64,000 nt of DNA from Kordia antarctica (GCF_009901525.1 NZ_CP019288.1:5361501-5425500), one strand, 5' to 3'; shown: positions 9,289 through 18,882, counted from the stretch's first letter. Made by a program: numbers and translations. Notes: generated by a model not told the origin, from the letters alone.

Positions 9289-10791
9289 ATGAATATTTCA
9301 AGTAAAATAATGGGTTTCAGTTGTCTGTTAGTTTTCCTCGCTATCGGATGCAATTCTGCTCAAAAAGGGACAACAACCGCTAAAAAAGAAACGTCTGTTG
9401 CTACGAAAACAATGGTAAAAACGCCTTCAAGACCAAATATCATCATGATTATGTGTGATGATTTAGGCTATTCAGATGTTGGATTTAACGGTTCAAAAGA
9501 TATTAAAACGCCAAATTTAGATGCTTTAGCGGCAAACGGAACAAAATTTTCTGCCGCGTATGTACCGCATCCTTTTTGTGGACCAAGTCGTGCAGGAATC
9601 ATGACAGGAAGATATGCACATAAAATTGGTGCACAGTTCAACTTGCCTCCAAATAGTGAAACAATTGGCGAAGGAATTGATATTAATGAAAAATTCTTTA
9701 GTAAAGTATTGCAAGAATCAGGTTATAAAACAGGATTGGTTGGAAAATGGCACTTAGGTGCTGTACAAAAATACCATCCAAATAATAGAGGATTTGATGA
9801 TTTTTATGGATTTTTAGGCGGCGGACATAGTTATTTCCCAGATGATTATCGTGAGAAATACGCGCAGCAAAAAGCAAATGGACGCAAAGTTATTTTCGAA
9901 TATTTGTTACCATTAGAACACAACGGAAAAGAAGTGCGAGAAAACGAATATTTAACAGATGCATTGTCAGCGCAAGGTGTTCGGTTTATTGATGAATCTG
10001 CCAAAAAAGACAGTCCATTTTTCTTATTCATGTCATATAATGCACCACATACGCCATTGGAAGCAAAAGAGGAAGACATGGCATTGTATGCAAATATTAA
10101 AGACAAAAAACGCAGAACATATGCGGCAATGGTACATGCTGTAGATAGAGGCGTTGGAGAGTTAGTTGCGCAATTGAAAGCTTCTGGTGAATATGAGAAT
10201 ACATTGATCGTATTTTTGAGTGATAATGGTGGACGTACAGATCGTGGCGGAACAAATTATCCGTTAAAAGAAGGAAAAGGAAGTGTTTTTGAAGGTGGTT
10301 TTCGTGTGCCAATGTTTTTCCATTGGAATGGAGTTGTGCCTGCTGGAAAAACGTATGACAGTCCAATTTCGGCTTTAGATTTGTATCCGACATTTGCCAA
10401 ATTAGCAGATGCAACTATTCCAACTACAAAGGCATTGGACGGAAAAGATATTTGGAATGATTTTATGATGCAAAAGCCAATTCGTGAAAACGAAAATATC
10501 TTTACAATGCGCCATAGAAACGGATATACAGATGTTGGTGTCCGAAATGGAGAATGGAAAGCTGTAAAAGTGTACCAACAGAAATGGAAACTTTTTAATA
10601 TTGAAGATGATATTGAGGAAGCTACTGATGTAAGTGCAAATCATCCAACGATTTTAAAAGAATTAGTAGCGCAAGCAGAAGCGTGGAGTAAAACCAATAT
10701 TCAACCAAGATGGTGGCATAATGAAAAAACGGGTGTTGAGTGGAAGGCAGATGGAATGCCAGATTTTGACAAAACTTTTAAACTAGATTAA
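9289..10791 (+). CDS. Type I (formylglycine) sulfatase
   Basis: 500 aa with a lipoprotein signal (LAIGCNSAQ). RPNIIMIMCDDLGYSDVGF gives the metal-binding aspartates, and CGPSRAGIMTG the maturation signature, with Cys97 the residue converted to formylglycine. GKWHLGAV and VFLSDNGG complete the active site set of arylsulfatase-like S1 enzymes. Length is normal for the family. The subfamily is not one I can name. It is 19 bp downstream of the GH42-like gene and 24 bp upstream of the reductase, so it belongs to the first operon. The residues after the lipid cysteine are not acidic, so a periplasmic site is inferred. Its target is presumably one of the 2- or 6-sulfates of a galactan. Confidence 0.92.
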   Translation: MNISSKIMGFSCLLVFLAIGCNSAQKGTTTAKKETSVATKTMVKTPSRPNIIMIMCDDLGYSDVGFNGSKDIKTPNLDALAANGTKFSAAYVPHPFCGPSRAGIMTGRYAHKIGAQFNLPPNSETIGEGIDINEKFFSKVLQESGYKTGLVGKWHLGAVQKYHPNNRGFDDFYGFLGGGHSYFPDDYREKYAQQKANGRKVIFEYLLPLEHNGKEVRENEYLTDALSAQGVRFIDESAKKDSPFFLFMSYNAPHTPLEAKEEDMALYANIKDKKRRTYAAMVHAVDRGVGELVAQLKASGEYENTLIVFLSDNGGRTDRGGTNYPLKEGKGSVFEGGFRVPMFFHWNGVVPAGKTYDSPISALDLYPTFAKLADATIPTTKALDGKDIWNDFMMQKPIRENENIFTMRHRNGYTDVGVRNGEWKAVKVYQQKWKLFNIEDDIEEATDVSANHPTILKELVAQAEAWSKTNIQPRWWHNEKTGVEWKADGMPDFDKTFKLD

Positions 10792-10809
10792 AGTTTTTTG
10801 TAAAAACTT
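10791..10809 (+). terminator. Weak A/T hairpin between sulfatase and reductase genes
   Basis: AAGTTTTT (10791-10798), loop TGT, AAAAACTT (10802-10809) form a perfect but AT-only 8-bp stem that starts at the last base of the sulfatase stop codon and ends 6 bp before the next ATG. It may act as a weak attenuator or RNA-processing point rather than a full terminator, because there is no GC content and no separate U tract. Confidence 0.3.
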
Positions 10810-10815
10810 CTTTAA

Positions 10816-11832
10816 ATGAATACAAACGAAAAATTAGATACGAAACCATATTTGCCAGCTACGGATAGATATGAAAAGATGCTTTATAATAGATGCGGTA
10901 AAAGTGGTGTGCTTTTGCCTGCAATATCTTTAGGATTATGGCATAATTTCGGATTTGTTGATGATATTGAAAATGCAAGAGAAATTTTGAGATGTGCCTT
11001 TGATTTAGGCATTACTCATTTTGATTTGGCAAATAATTATGGACCGCCTTACGGAAGTGCTGAGGAAAATTTTGGCACTATATTTCAAAAGGACTTTAAG
11101 CCTTATAGAGACGAGTTATTTATTTCAACCAAAGCAGGCTATGATATGTGGGCAGGTCCTTATGGAAATTGGGGATCAAGAAAATATTTAATGTCTAGTT
11201 TAGATCAAAGCCTTAAACGCATGAAGTTGGATTATGTAGATGTGTTTTATCATCACAGACCAGATCCAAATACACCGTTAGAAGAAACAATGATAGCCTT
11301 GTCTGATATTGTGAGACAAGGAAAAGCTTTGTATGTAGGTATTTCTAATTATAAACCTGAAGAAACGGCAAAAGCTTCAAAGTTGTTAAAAGAGTTAAAA
11401 ACACCTTTTATAATTCATCAAGCTCGATATTCTATTTTAGATCGTTGGGTTGAAGATGGACTGCTAAATATATTAAAACAAGAAGCGTTGGGTTGTATTG
11501 CTTTTTCTCCTTTAGCGCAAGGCATGCTTACAGATAAATATCTAAATGGCATTCCGAGTAATTCTAGAGCAGCAAAGGAAAATACCTATTTAGATCCTGA
11601 CAAAGTAAAGAATAGTATTGATAAAGTACGAGCTTTAAATGCTGTTGCAGAAGCTAGAGGTCAAAAATTATCTCAAATGGCAATTTCTTGGTTGCTTACT
11701 AAGCCTGAAATTACTTCTGTACTTATTGGTGCTAGTTCTGTAAATCAATTAAAAGAAAATGTAAAGGCTTTAGAGAATATTAATTTTTCTGTAGAAGAAC
11801 TAAATAAAATTGCCGCTATTAGTAATGGTTAG
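10816..11832 (+). CDS. Aldo/keto reductase, YghZ/GpR-like
   Basis: 338 aa, no signal peptide, so cytoplasmic. The sequence closely follows E. coli YghZ (L-glyceraldehyde-3-phosphate reductase): RCGKSGVLLPAISLGLWHNF, HFDLANNYGPPYGSAEENFG, ISTKAGYDMWAGPYG and SRKYLMSSLDQSLKRM are all recognisable. The AKR tetrad is present: Asp and Tyr in FDLANNYG, Lys in STKAG, His in DVFYHHRPD. NADPH use is expected for the family. YghZ-like proteins accept small aldehydes. In a PUL it may act on an aldehyde sugar or on a toxic intermediate from oligosaccharide breakdown. It is 24 bp after a sulfatase and is the last gene before the regulator. Family assignment is strong; the in vivo substrate is open. Confidence 0.88.
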   Translation: MNTNEKLDTKPYLPATDRYEKMLYNRCGKSGVLLPAISLGLWHNFGFVDDIENAREILRCAFDLGITHFDLANNYGPPYGSAEENFGTIFQKDFKPYRDELFISTKAGYDMWAGPYGNWGSRKYLMSSLDQSLKRMKLDYVDVFYHHRPDPNTPLEETMIALSDIVRQGKALYVGISNYKPEETAKASKLLKELKTPFIIHQARYSILDRWVEDGLLNILKQEALGCIAFSPLAQGMLTDKYLNGIPSNSRAAKENTYLDPDKVKNSIDKVRALNAVAEARGQKLSQMAISWLLTKPEITSVLIGASSVNQLKENVKALENINFSVEELNKIAAISNG

Positions 11833-11913
11833 TTTTAATCTTTTGTAATTTTTATCAATTCTATTATAAACGGATAAAATTTATTTACCTTTCGTGATAT
11901 ATTAAAATCTTCT

Positions 11914-14900
11914 ATGGCTCATAAAAAATTCATAGCATTCATTTTGGTTATCTGTTTTAGCTCTTGTTTATTTGCTCAAGAGTTAGCGCTTAGTTATACT
12001 CAAAAGTTAACGATAACTGAAGGATTGGCTCATAATGGAGTGACTTCCATACTTGAAGATTCAAAAGGATTTTTTTGGTTTGGAACTTACGAAGGAATTA
12101 ATAAATATGATGGTTACGAGTTAAAAACCTATAAAAACACAATTGATAATAACCTGTTAACGAGTAACAGAGTACGATCTATAAGTGAAGATAAAAAGGG
12201 TAACTTATGGATTGGAACGGATCAAGGACTAACCATTTACAATTATTCTAAAGAGCAATTTGACAAGTTTAGTACGCCTAAATTAAGTGAATTGGGTTTT
12301 AACAATTCAATACTTAGAGATATTGTTCGTAGCGAAGAAAATGAATTCATGCTGTGTGTTACCGAACAGAATGGTTTGTTTGTTTTTAATGAAAATGACT
12401 ACTCTTTTTTAGGTCAATACAAACCAACGAATAATGAAGAGAAGAAAGTTAGGTTTTTAAAAGCATTACAAATAGATAAATTCAATTATTTAATAAGTAC
12501 TTCAATTGGTTTGTTTAATTTTAATTTGGACGCTAAAAACTTTACTAAAGTTCTAAGTGACACCATAAATCATAGTAAATCGGTCACTAAAATAAGTGAT
12601 ATTTCCTTCCTTGTGATTCTTCAAGATGGTATTGCAATCATCAGTAAAGACACTACTTCAAAACCTGTTTCATTTCAATTAAAACGAATAGATTTAGAAC
12701 AATATCAGTTTAATACTTCTCTTATTGATGCTAATGAAAATCTTTGGTTGGGAACTTTAAATGATGGGATTGTTTATATAAATAATGCAAGCTCTTTTAT
12801 TATTGATAAAGATTATAAGAGTAAGACTTTTACCGATGATTTGCCAATTTTAAGATCTAGTTTTTTAGCGTCTTCTTCCAACACAAATTGTTGGTTTGGA
12901 ACATTTAACGAAGGTTTATATAGGTTTGATATTAATAAAAATCCATTCCATACAGCTACTATTAAAAGCAATGGTAAAAATAGTTTGGGCTCTACGAATG
13001 TAACTCATATTGCTGCAATTGATGATGAACGCGCTTATTTGACTTCTTCATTAGGCGGATTAACCATATTAAATACTCAAAACAAGAAGTTTGAAGAAAT
13101 ACCTTTTCAGTTATCTCAAAAGGAATTAGCTTCTATATCAGCTGTATTTGTAGATTCAAAAAAGAATACTTGGTTACGATTCAGAGGAGAAAACGGGTTA
13201 AGACGGTTTGTAAGTGGAAGCAATAAACTCAAAAAAGTAGAAAACGTTATATTGCCAAATGCTGAAGATTTGGTATTGCGATCGTTCAGTGAAGATACAG
13301 CTGGAAATATCTGGATTGCTTCTAATACTGATGTTTATAAAATAATAGTTGACACTAACAATACTGTAAAAGGTTTAGAAAAATTAAGTGATAATCTATT
13401 TTTTAAAGATAAAAAACCACTAGTTACAAGACGCGTTTTTATCGATTCAACGCATAATTTTGTTTGGATAGGCACACAATCTAAAGGGTTAATCAGAATA
13501 AAGAATAGTGACAAAACTTCCTTGTTAAATTCAGAAATTGAACAATACATTCATGATGACGCTAATAGCAAATCTATATCTAGCAACTTTGTAACTTCAA
13601 TGCTGAGATTGCCCAATAACGATTTTTGGATAGGAACGGAAGGTGGCGGAATATGTAAAGTATTAAACTCCGATACCTCACCAAGTTTTATTTCATTTAC
13701 AGAAAAGAATGGATTATCTAATAATGTAGTAAAAAGCATTTTATATGATACGAATTACAATTTATGGATATCAACAAATATTGGCTTAAATTTATTTAAT
13801 ACACAAAAACGAGAGTTCAGAAAATTTAATAATTCTGACGGATTAGCTTTTGAAGATTTTTGGTATGCTTCAACCCGTTTAAAAAATGAAACGTTAATTC
13901 TATCTGGTCTTGATGGGTTTATTCATTTTAATTCGAATGAAGTGCCAAATGTTGAAGAACTTCCGAGAATACAATTTGAAAACTTTAAAATTTTCAACAA
14001 AAAGATAAGCCCAGGTGATACAATTAATAACAGAGTATTACTCAATAAAACAATCACAGAAGCTGATAAAATAGTATTGAAGCATACTGAAAATGTATTT
14101 TCCGTAGATTTTGTAAGTCTTCATTATCTCAATCCAAAAAACCATAATTTAAAATACAGATTGCTTCCATTTAATGAGCAATGGATTGAAGTTCCTTCTG
14201 ATCAAAAAACGATTTCTTACAACGGTTTGCAACCTGGTTCATATCAGTTGAGTGTCATGGCTTCAAATTCGCTAAATGATTGGACCGAACCCAAAACCTT
14301 AACTATAATTATTGAACCTTCTTTGTGGAATACCAATGTGGCTTACATATTATATGTGTTATTTGGGATCCTTATTATTTATACTGTTGTTAGAGTTATT
14401 TTTAAAATACAAAGTTTGAATCATAAAGTTGAAATCGAACAATTTGAAAAAGACAAAGTAGAAGAAGTTAATGAAGCAAAACTACGGTTTTTTGCAAATA
14501 TTTCGCATGAGATTAAAACACCGTTGACCCTAATTTCAAGACCGTTAGATGTATTAAAAAAGTCCTTTCGAAATAATCCAGAAGCTAACGATAAGTTGGA
14601 TTTAATCAAAAGACAATCTAAAAAAATTCAGCAGTTAATAGAGCAAGTTCAAGATTTCAGAAGAGCAGATGTTAACATGCTAAAAATGCACTATTCAAGA
14701 TTTAATTTTGGCGTTTTTATGCAAGATTTGATTATAGATTTCAAGTTTTTAGCAGATAACGATGATAAAAAGCTAGAATTAATCGGAGACGAATCGCTCA
14801 CAATAGTTTCTGCTGACAAAGATAAGTTAGAAAAGATTTTCAATAATTTACTCAACAACGCATTTAAGTATACAAGCTCAGGTGATGCAATAACGATTTC

Positions 14901-16050
14901 GTATACAAAAGAAAATGACAAAGATTTAATTGTCAAAGTTACGGATACGGGAAAAGGAATAGATAGTGTGGATCTTACGCATATATTTGAGCGCTTCTAT
15001 CAATCAGAGAAAAAAGACAATACGCACATTAGCGGATCAGGAATTGGTTTGGCATTTTCTAAGAGATTGGTAGAAATGCATTATGGTTTTATTAGTGCAG
15101 AAAGCATACTAAATGAAGGAACAACAATTACCACGCAATTACCCATTGTAAAAAAGCATTTACCTACAGATGTGCTTGATGAAATTGATTTGCCTAAAGA
15201 AAAAGAAGTTTCCGTAACCACTAAAATTATTCAAGAAAATACGGAGTCGGATATTATTTCTTCTGGCGATTTTAAAGAATCTGTAATTTTTTATGCGGAA
15301 GATAATTTAGAAATGAGAAACTTTGTTTCCAACTTATTAGCTAAATATTTTATAGTGAAGTCTTTTAGAAATGGGAAAGAATGTTTTGATGCCATGGAAG
15401 ATGAATGGCCCGATATTGTAATTAGCGATGTGCAAATGCCCGAAATGAATGGCTTAGATTTATGCTTAAGAATAAAATCAGATTTAAAAACAAGTCACAT
15501 TCCAGTTATCTTATTAACGGCACTTACAAATATTGAAGATCACTTGCAAGGTATTAGAGATGGAGCAGATGCTTACATTAAAAAACCTTTTCATGTGCAA
15601 CATTTAATTACAAATGTAGAAGCGTTATTAACGATTAGAAAGCAGCTTCGAGAGCGTTATCAGGTTGGTATTCCATTGACTAAAGAAAATAACAAGAACA
15701 ATAGAAACGATAATGCATTTCTGGAAAAACTATACAGTCTAATTGAAGAAAACCTAGACAATCAAGAGTTTGATTTGAATAATCTTGCTAGAGAATTATA
15801 TCTAAATCGAACACATTTTTATCAAAAAGTAAAAGTACTTACCAATCAAACACCTTTTGAGTTATTAAAAATGTACAGACTTAAAAAGGCAGCAGAATTT
15901 TTAGCTCAAAAAGGGTTATCTGTTAACGAGGCGTTTATGATGACAGGTTTTAAAAGCCGAACACATTTCACGAAAGTGTTTAAAGAAAAGTACGAAGTCT
16001 CTCCGGGCAAATATGCAGCTACAATCCGAAAACAGCAATCTAATTCGTAG
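11914..16050 (+). CDS. Hybrid two-component system sensor/regulator (HTCS)
   Basis: 1378 aa, the typical PUL regulator of Bacteroidota. Order: signal peptide (about 1-22); periplasmic sensor of two-component propeller repeats (about 30-700, many LWIGT/FWFGT motifs); Y_Y_Y domain (about 720-800); one transmembrane helix (about 809-830); histidine kinase with H-box FANISHEIKTPLTL (phospho-acceptor His865) and ATPase boxes NNLLNNAFKYTSSG, DTGKGI, GSGIGLAFSK; receiver with VISDVQMPEMNGL (Asp1172) and a Lys-Pro switch (YIKKPF); AraC-type DNA-binding domain (about 1265-1372, MTGFKSRTHFTKVFK). All catalytic residues are present. Such proteins bind an oligosaccharide in the periplasm and activate PUL promoters. 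It sits 81 bp after the first operon and is the only regulator seen in the window, so it probably controls both halves of the locus. The ligand is presumed to be a sulfated galacto-oligosaccharide. Confidence 0.95.
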   Translation: MAHKKFIAFILVICFSSCLFAQELALSYTQKLTITEGLAHNGVTSILEDSKGFFWFGTYEGINKYDGYELKTYKNTIDNNLLTSNRVRSISEDKKGNLWIGTDQGLTIYNYSKEQFDKFSTPKLSELGFNNSILRDIVRSEENEFMLCVTEQNGLFVFNENDYSFLGQYKPTNNEEKKVRFLKALQIDKFNYLISTSIGLFNFNLDAKNFTKVLSDTINHSKSVTKISDISFLVILQDGIAIISKDTTSKPVSFQLKRIDLEQYQFNTSLIDANENLWLGTLNDGIVYINNASSFIIDKDYKSKTFTDDLPILRSSFLASSSNTNCWFGTFNEGLYRFDINKNPFHTATIKSNGKNSLGSTNVTHIAAIDDERAYLTSSLGGLTILNTQNKKFEEIPFQLSQKELASISAVFVDSKKNTWLRFRGENGLRRFVSGSNKLKKVENVILPNAEDLVLRSFSEDTAGNIWIASNTDVYKIIVDTNNTVKGLEKLSDNLFFKDKKPLVTRRVFIDSTHNFVWIGTQSKGLIRIKNSDKTSLLNSEIEQYIHDDANSKSISSNFVTSMLRLPNNDFWIGTEGGGICKVLNSDTSPSFISFTEKNGLSNNVVKSILYDTNYNLWISTNIGLNLFNTQKREFRKFNNSDGLAFEDFWYASTRLKNETLILSGLDGFIHFNSNEVPNVEELPRIQFENFKIFNKKISPGDTINNRVLLNKTITEADKIVLKHTENVFSVDFVSLHYLNPKNHNLKYRLLPFNEQWIEVPSDQKTISYNGLQPGSYQLSVMASNSLNDWTEPKTLTIIIEPSLWNTNVAYILYVLFGILIIYTVVRVIFKIQSLNHKVEIEQFEKDKVEEVNEAKLRFFANISHEIKTPLTLISRPLDVLKKSFRNNPEANDKLDLIKRQSKKIQQLIEQVQDFRRADVNMLKMHYSRFNFGVFMQDLIIDFKFLADNDDKKLELIGDESLTIVSADKDKLEKIFNNLLNNAFKYTSSGDAITISYTKENDKDLIVKVTDTGKGIDSVDLTHIFERFYQSEKKDNTHISGSGIGLAFSKRLVEMHYGFISAESILNEGTTITTQLPIVKKHLPTDVLDEIDLPKEKEVSVTTKIIQENTESDIISSGDFKESVIFYAEDNLEMRNFVSNLLAKYFIVKSFRNGKECFDAMEDEWPDIVISDVQMPEMNGLDLCLRIKSDLKTSHIPVILLTALTNIEDHLQGIRDGADAYIKKPFHVQHLITNVEALLTIRKQLRERYQVGIPLTKENNKNNRNDNAFLEKLYSLIEENLDNQEFDLNNLARELYLNRTHFYQKVKVLTNQTPFELLKMYRLKKAAEFLAQKGLSVNEAFMMTGFKSRTHFTKVFKEKYEVSPGKYAATIRKQQSNS

Positions 16051-16057
16051 TATGCTA

Positions 16058-16228
16058 TCAATTTGCTAATTCCAAATAATCGCTAAACTTGAGTTCGATA
16101 TAAAAATCCAGAATGGTTTTTTTATCTTTTCCGCAGTATAGCTGAGGTTTTTCGTTAAGAATTTTTGAATCCACAACATTTTGAAATCTAAGTTTTGCAT
16201 CAAAAATATTATATCTTTTAGGGAATAC
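16058..16228 (-). pseudogene. Possible remnant of a reverse-strand gene
   Basis: On the minus strand a 57-codon open stretch ends at TGA (complement of 16058-16060) and reads in part FDAKLRFQNVVDSKILNE and ILDFYIELKFSDYLELAN. It has no ATG and is closed upstream by a stop. The composition (KLR, LDFYIEL, DYLELAN) looks protein-like rather than random, and it abuts the border of the accessory island, so it may be the tail of a gene destroyed when the island formed. I cannot assign a family. It could equally be chance. Confidence 0.25.
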
Positions 16229-16403
16229 TTAGAAAACAACGCTGAACTATTAGTAGCTTGTTGAATGTAATGTATTCATTCAAAACTTCCTGTTATCCGT
16301 CTTTTTTGGAGTACTAACAGGGAGTTTCTTTTTAATTATATGTCATAAAAAATTAGTCATATACATAAAGACTACGCTACATCAATTGAAAATTTAAGTT
16401 ATA

Positions 16404-16625
16404 CACGATTATTGAGTTCAAAAAAGCAAATTAATACCAGTAGGAAAACTTACTAATTAGAAAATAAGCCTATTAATTAAATATAAATATTAAAAATCTT
16501 ACTTTTTAGTATGACTTTACATGGAATTATTTTAATTTTAGTCTCTTAACTAAATTATTATATGCAAATTAGGGTTTAGTTATAATAGAAATAACAGGAA
16601 TTCCTGTTATGCTTATGTTAGGTGC
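16404..16625 (+). repeat. Left-border repeat, copy A (shared with 34972-35178)
   Basis: About 220 bp that aligns closely with the sequence upstream of the reverse transcriptase gene at 34972-35178 (about 85-90% by eye, a few small indels). Shared blocks include GATTATTRAGTTCAAAAAAG, TAAAAATCTTACTTTTTAGT and ATGACTTTACATGGAATT. This copy contains a perfect 16-bp palindrome AACAGGAATTCCTGTT (16593-16608) and ends TGTTAGGTGC (16616-16625), a GTTRRRY-type core. The block lies just before the ATPase start codon (16655). It is non-coding in all frames and may supply the promoter of each downstream gene, an insertion site, or both. Confidence 0.75.
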
Positions 16626-16654
16626 AAGCCAAAAAAACCAACCAGCTAAAATTT

Positions 16655-18391
16655 ATGATTAGGATAATTGAAATTGAAAATATAAAAGGTATTGACCAAA
16701 AAACTCTTGACCTCGGAATTTATCCTAACAAACCAAGCTTATTAGTTGCACCAAATGGATTTGGAAAAAGTTCATTGGCTACTGCATTCAATTCTATGAA
16801 TAATAATCGAATTCTTCTTGCCGAAGATGATTTGCACGCTGAAAACATAAGTAATCTGCCCAGAATAGCGATTGAATATGTCAAAGAAGACAATTCCGTT
16901 CTTAATTTAGAAGCAACCAATAACTCAAATACAATAAGCTCTCATTTTGATTATTTTGTAATAAATAATTTAACTAAACCAAAAGGAATTGGCTCTCGGT
17001 TTGGAAATGCAACCGCTAGACTAGAAATAAAAGATGTGGTTTTAGTAGATAGAATTCCAACAAATACATCATTCGGATATTCTTTTACAAATAGCAAAAC
17101 TGCTTTTGGGAATTGCGGTAAAGTTTTGCCAAATGCAAATTCTGTTTTAAACAATCTAGTTTTAGTAGAAAAATTATCTGAAAGTTACCAAGCATTAGAG
17201 CGTGCGAATGGATTATTGATTCAAAGAAGATTAAATGAAATAATAGCTCGTATAAATGCTCAAGATCAAACAGCAACAGCCAATGTTTTAAATAATTGGG
17301 TTTCTCTAAACTGTTTAAATGACCTAAAACAAATTAATTATCTTAACACAATTGGAGATTTAATTAATGAATTTGATATAGGCTATAATTGCGAAACAAA
17401 AAGTTATTTAGCTGCCATTCAACTTGTGACACTTTACAATAGTAATTCAAACAATTTCAAAGCTGCTTGTGTTTTTAGTAATTACCGATTGGACAAGCAA
17501 CGTTTTGATGAAACTCTTACTACTTTCAACTGTACTTGGAGAAATATTAGCACAAGTCAAACTGGAGGGAAATTAGTAGTAAAATTTCCCCAAGCGATTC
17601 ATATCTCAAATGGTCAGAGAGATATATTGACCTTTATATCAATGTTGTTCAGAGCAAAAAGGCACTTGAAAAAAGGAGCTAATATTTTAATAATTGATGA
17701 AGTATTTGATTATTTAGATGATGCAAACCTTACAGCGGCACAATATTATATTACTCAATTCATAAAAGAATACAAACTTGCGAACAAGAGAATTTATCCC
17801 TTAATTTTAACACATTTAAACCCTAATTACTTTAAGAACTTCACATTTAGCAATCAAAAAGTTTATTATTTAAACAAATCAAATATTCAAGTTGTTCAAG
17901 GAATAATTAATCTTTTAAGAAACAGAGACGACCTAACGATTAAAGCAGAAGTATCAAAATATCTTCTTCACTATGACCCAGGAACGATAAACAAAAGGAA
18001 TGAATTCAGAGCACTTTCCATACCAGAATTATGGGGCGAAAATGACAATTTTGAAACCCACGTAAACAACGAAGTTCAAAACTATTTAACGGACATTCCT
18101 TACGACCCTTTTGCTGTATGCGGAGCTTTGCGTCTGAAAATTGAACGAATCGCATATGATAAACTTCAAAGTCCAGAGGCTAGAACTGCATTTATTGGAA
18201 CCCACAAAACTAGAAGTAAACTAGAAAAAGCAGAAGAAATGGGAATTGTGTCGCCAGAATCTCATTATCTTTTAGGAATAATATATAATGAAGGAATGCA
18301 TTGGAAATTGAATCAAGATAATGTTTCACCTATCGCTTCTAAATTAGAGAATTTAACCATTAAAAAACTCATAGCGGATGTCTTTGCTTGA
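16655..18391 (+). CDS. Lone ABC-type ATPase (SMC/OLD-like), putative defence gene
   Basis: 578 aa from the ATG at 16655; an upstream in-frame GTG at 16622 lies in the border repeat and is not preferred. IRIIEIENIKGI starts a RecF/SMC-like N-terminal lobe. Walker A is VAPNGFGKSSLATAF (Lys38). The C-terminal half has an ABC-signature-like ISNGQRDILTF, Walker B NILIIDEVFDYLDD (Asp348, Glu349) with a D-loop, and a switch histidine in LILTHLNP. There is no long coiled coil and no obvious nuclease or TOPRIM domain, though residues about 450-578 are unassigned. Such single ATPases are often found in phage-defence islands. No partner gene is fused or adjacent in an operon. Low similarity to PUL genes and flanking inverted 10-mers suggest acquisition as a unit. 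ATP hydrolysis is well supported; a defence role is inference. Confidence 0.75.
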   Translation: MIRIIEIENIKGIDQKTLDLGIYPNKPSLLVAPNGFGKSSLATAFNSMNNNRILLAEDDLHAENISNLPRIAIEYVKEDNSVLNLEATNNSNTISSHFDYFVINNLTKPKGIGSRFGNATARLEIKDVVLVDRIPTNTSFGYSFTNSKTAFGNCGKVLPNANSVLNNLVLVEKLSESYQALERANGLLIQRRLNEIIARINAQDQTATANVLNNWVSLNCLNDLKQINYLNTIGDLINEFDIGYNCETKSYLAAIQLVTLYNSNSNNFKAACVFSNYRLDKQRFDETLTTFNCTWRNISTSQTGGKLVVKFPQAIHISNGQRDILTFISMLFRAKRHLKKGANILIIDEVFDYLDDANLTAAQYYITQFIKEYKLANKRIYPLILTHLNPNYFKNFTFSNQKVYYLNKSNIQVVQGIINLLRNRDDLTIKAEVSKYLLHYDPGTINKRNEFRALSIPELWGENDNFETHVNNEVQNYLTDIPYDPFAVCGALRLKIERIAYDKLQSPEARTAFIGTHKTRSKLEKAEEMGIVSPESHYLLGIIYNEGMHWKLNQDNVSPIASKLENLTIKKLIADVFA

Positions 18392-18413
18392 AAGAAACTT
18401 ATGGAAAAGGCCA

Positions 18414-18540
18414 GCACCTAACACCGTATAAAATTAATTGCTGGTTTTAGCCAATTTACGAAAATCCTCGCGGACTTTCTTGTTTCGTATTTGCTAAATT
18501 AATTGCTTAAACAACGCAACTAATCTTATACAAACACCTT
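18414..18540 (+). repeat. Structured downstream element, copy 1
   Basis: Begins with GCACCTAACA (18414-18423), the exact reverse complement of TGTTAGGTGC at 16616-16625 before the ATPase gene. It continues through TTAATTGCT and a hairpin, GAAAATCC-TCGC-GGACTTTC (18460-18479, 7 of 8 pairs), nested inside outer arms AGC..ATTTACG / CGTATTTGCT. A related element follows the PIN toxin at 19303-19435. It may be a terminator-like fold or a cassette recombination site. No gene is seen inside. Confidence 0.6.
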
Positions 18541-18578
18541 AGCCACAAGCTTCGGAACACGTGCTTAAATTAAAATAT

Positions 18579-18611
18579 TTGCACGTATTAAAAAGTTATT
18601 TCGTAACTTTG
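18579..18611 (+). promoter_or_regulatory. Bacteroidota-type promoter for the toxin-antitoxin pair
   Basis: TTG (18579-18581) and TAACTTTG (18604-18611), 22 bp apart, fit the flavobacterial -33 TTG / -7 TAnnTTTG pattern. The -7 box is 20 bp before the antitoxin ATG at 18631. Confidence 0.6.
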
Positions 18612-18630
18612 TAAATATAATCTCAATATT

Positions 18631-18882
18631 ATGAACACAAAGTTGACATTAACAATAGAAAGAGAAATAATTGAAAGAGCGAAAATCTACGCAAAAGAAA
18701 AAAATCGCAGTTTATCAGATATTATCGAAAACTATTTGAAAATACTTACCAAAGAAGAACAGAGTAACGAAAGAAAAAAACTGAATCCAGCCGTTGAATC
18801 ATTAAAAGGTTCTTTTAAAATGCCTAAGGATATGGATTATAAAAAAGAGCTTAAAGATCGATTAGAAAAAAAATATTTATAA
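18631..18882 (+). CDS. DUF6364-type antitoxin
   Basis: 83 aa. NTKLTLTIEREIIERAKIYA followed by KEKNRSLSDIIENYL is the ribbon-helix-helix pattern of DUF6364 antitoxins: a short beta strand and two helices that dimerise and bind operator DNA. The C-terminal tail (SFKMPKDMDYKKEL) would wrap the toxin. Its stop is immediately followed by the toxin ATG (TAAATG, no gap), so the two are translationally coupled. The pair has its own promoter at 18579-18611, which the antitoxin probably represses. The order antitoxin-toxin is standard. Confidence 0.8.
   Translation: MNTKLTLTIEREIIERAKIYAKEKNRSLSDIIENYLKILTKEEQSNERKKLNPAVESLKGSFKMPKDMDYKKELKDRLEKKYL

Noticed and set aside
16622-16654. GTG start at 16622 for the ATPase
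   Set aside because: It lies in the border repeat; the ATG at 16655 begins the conserved IRIIEIENIK strand.
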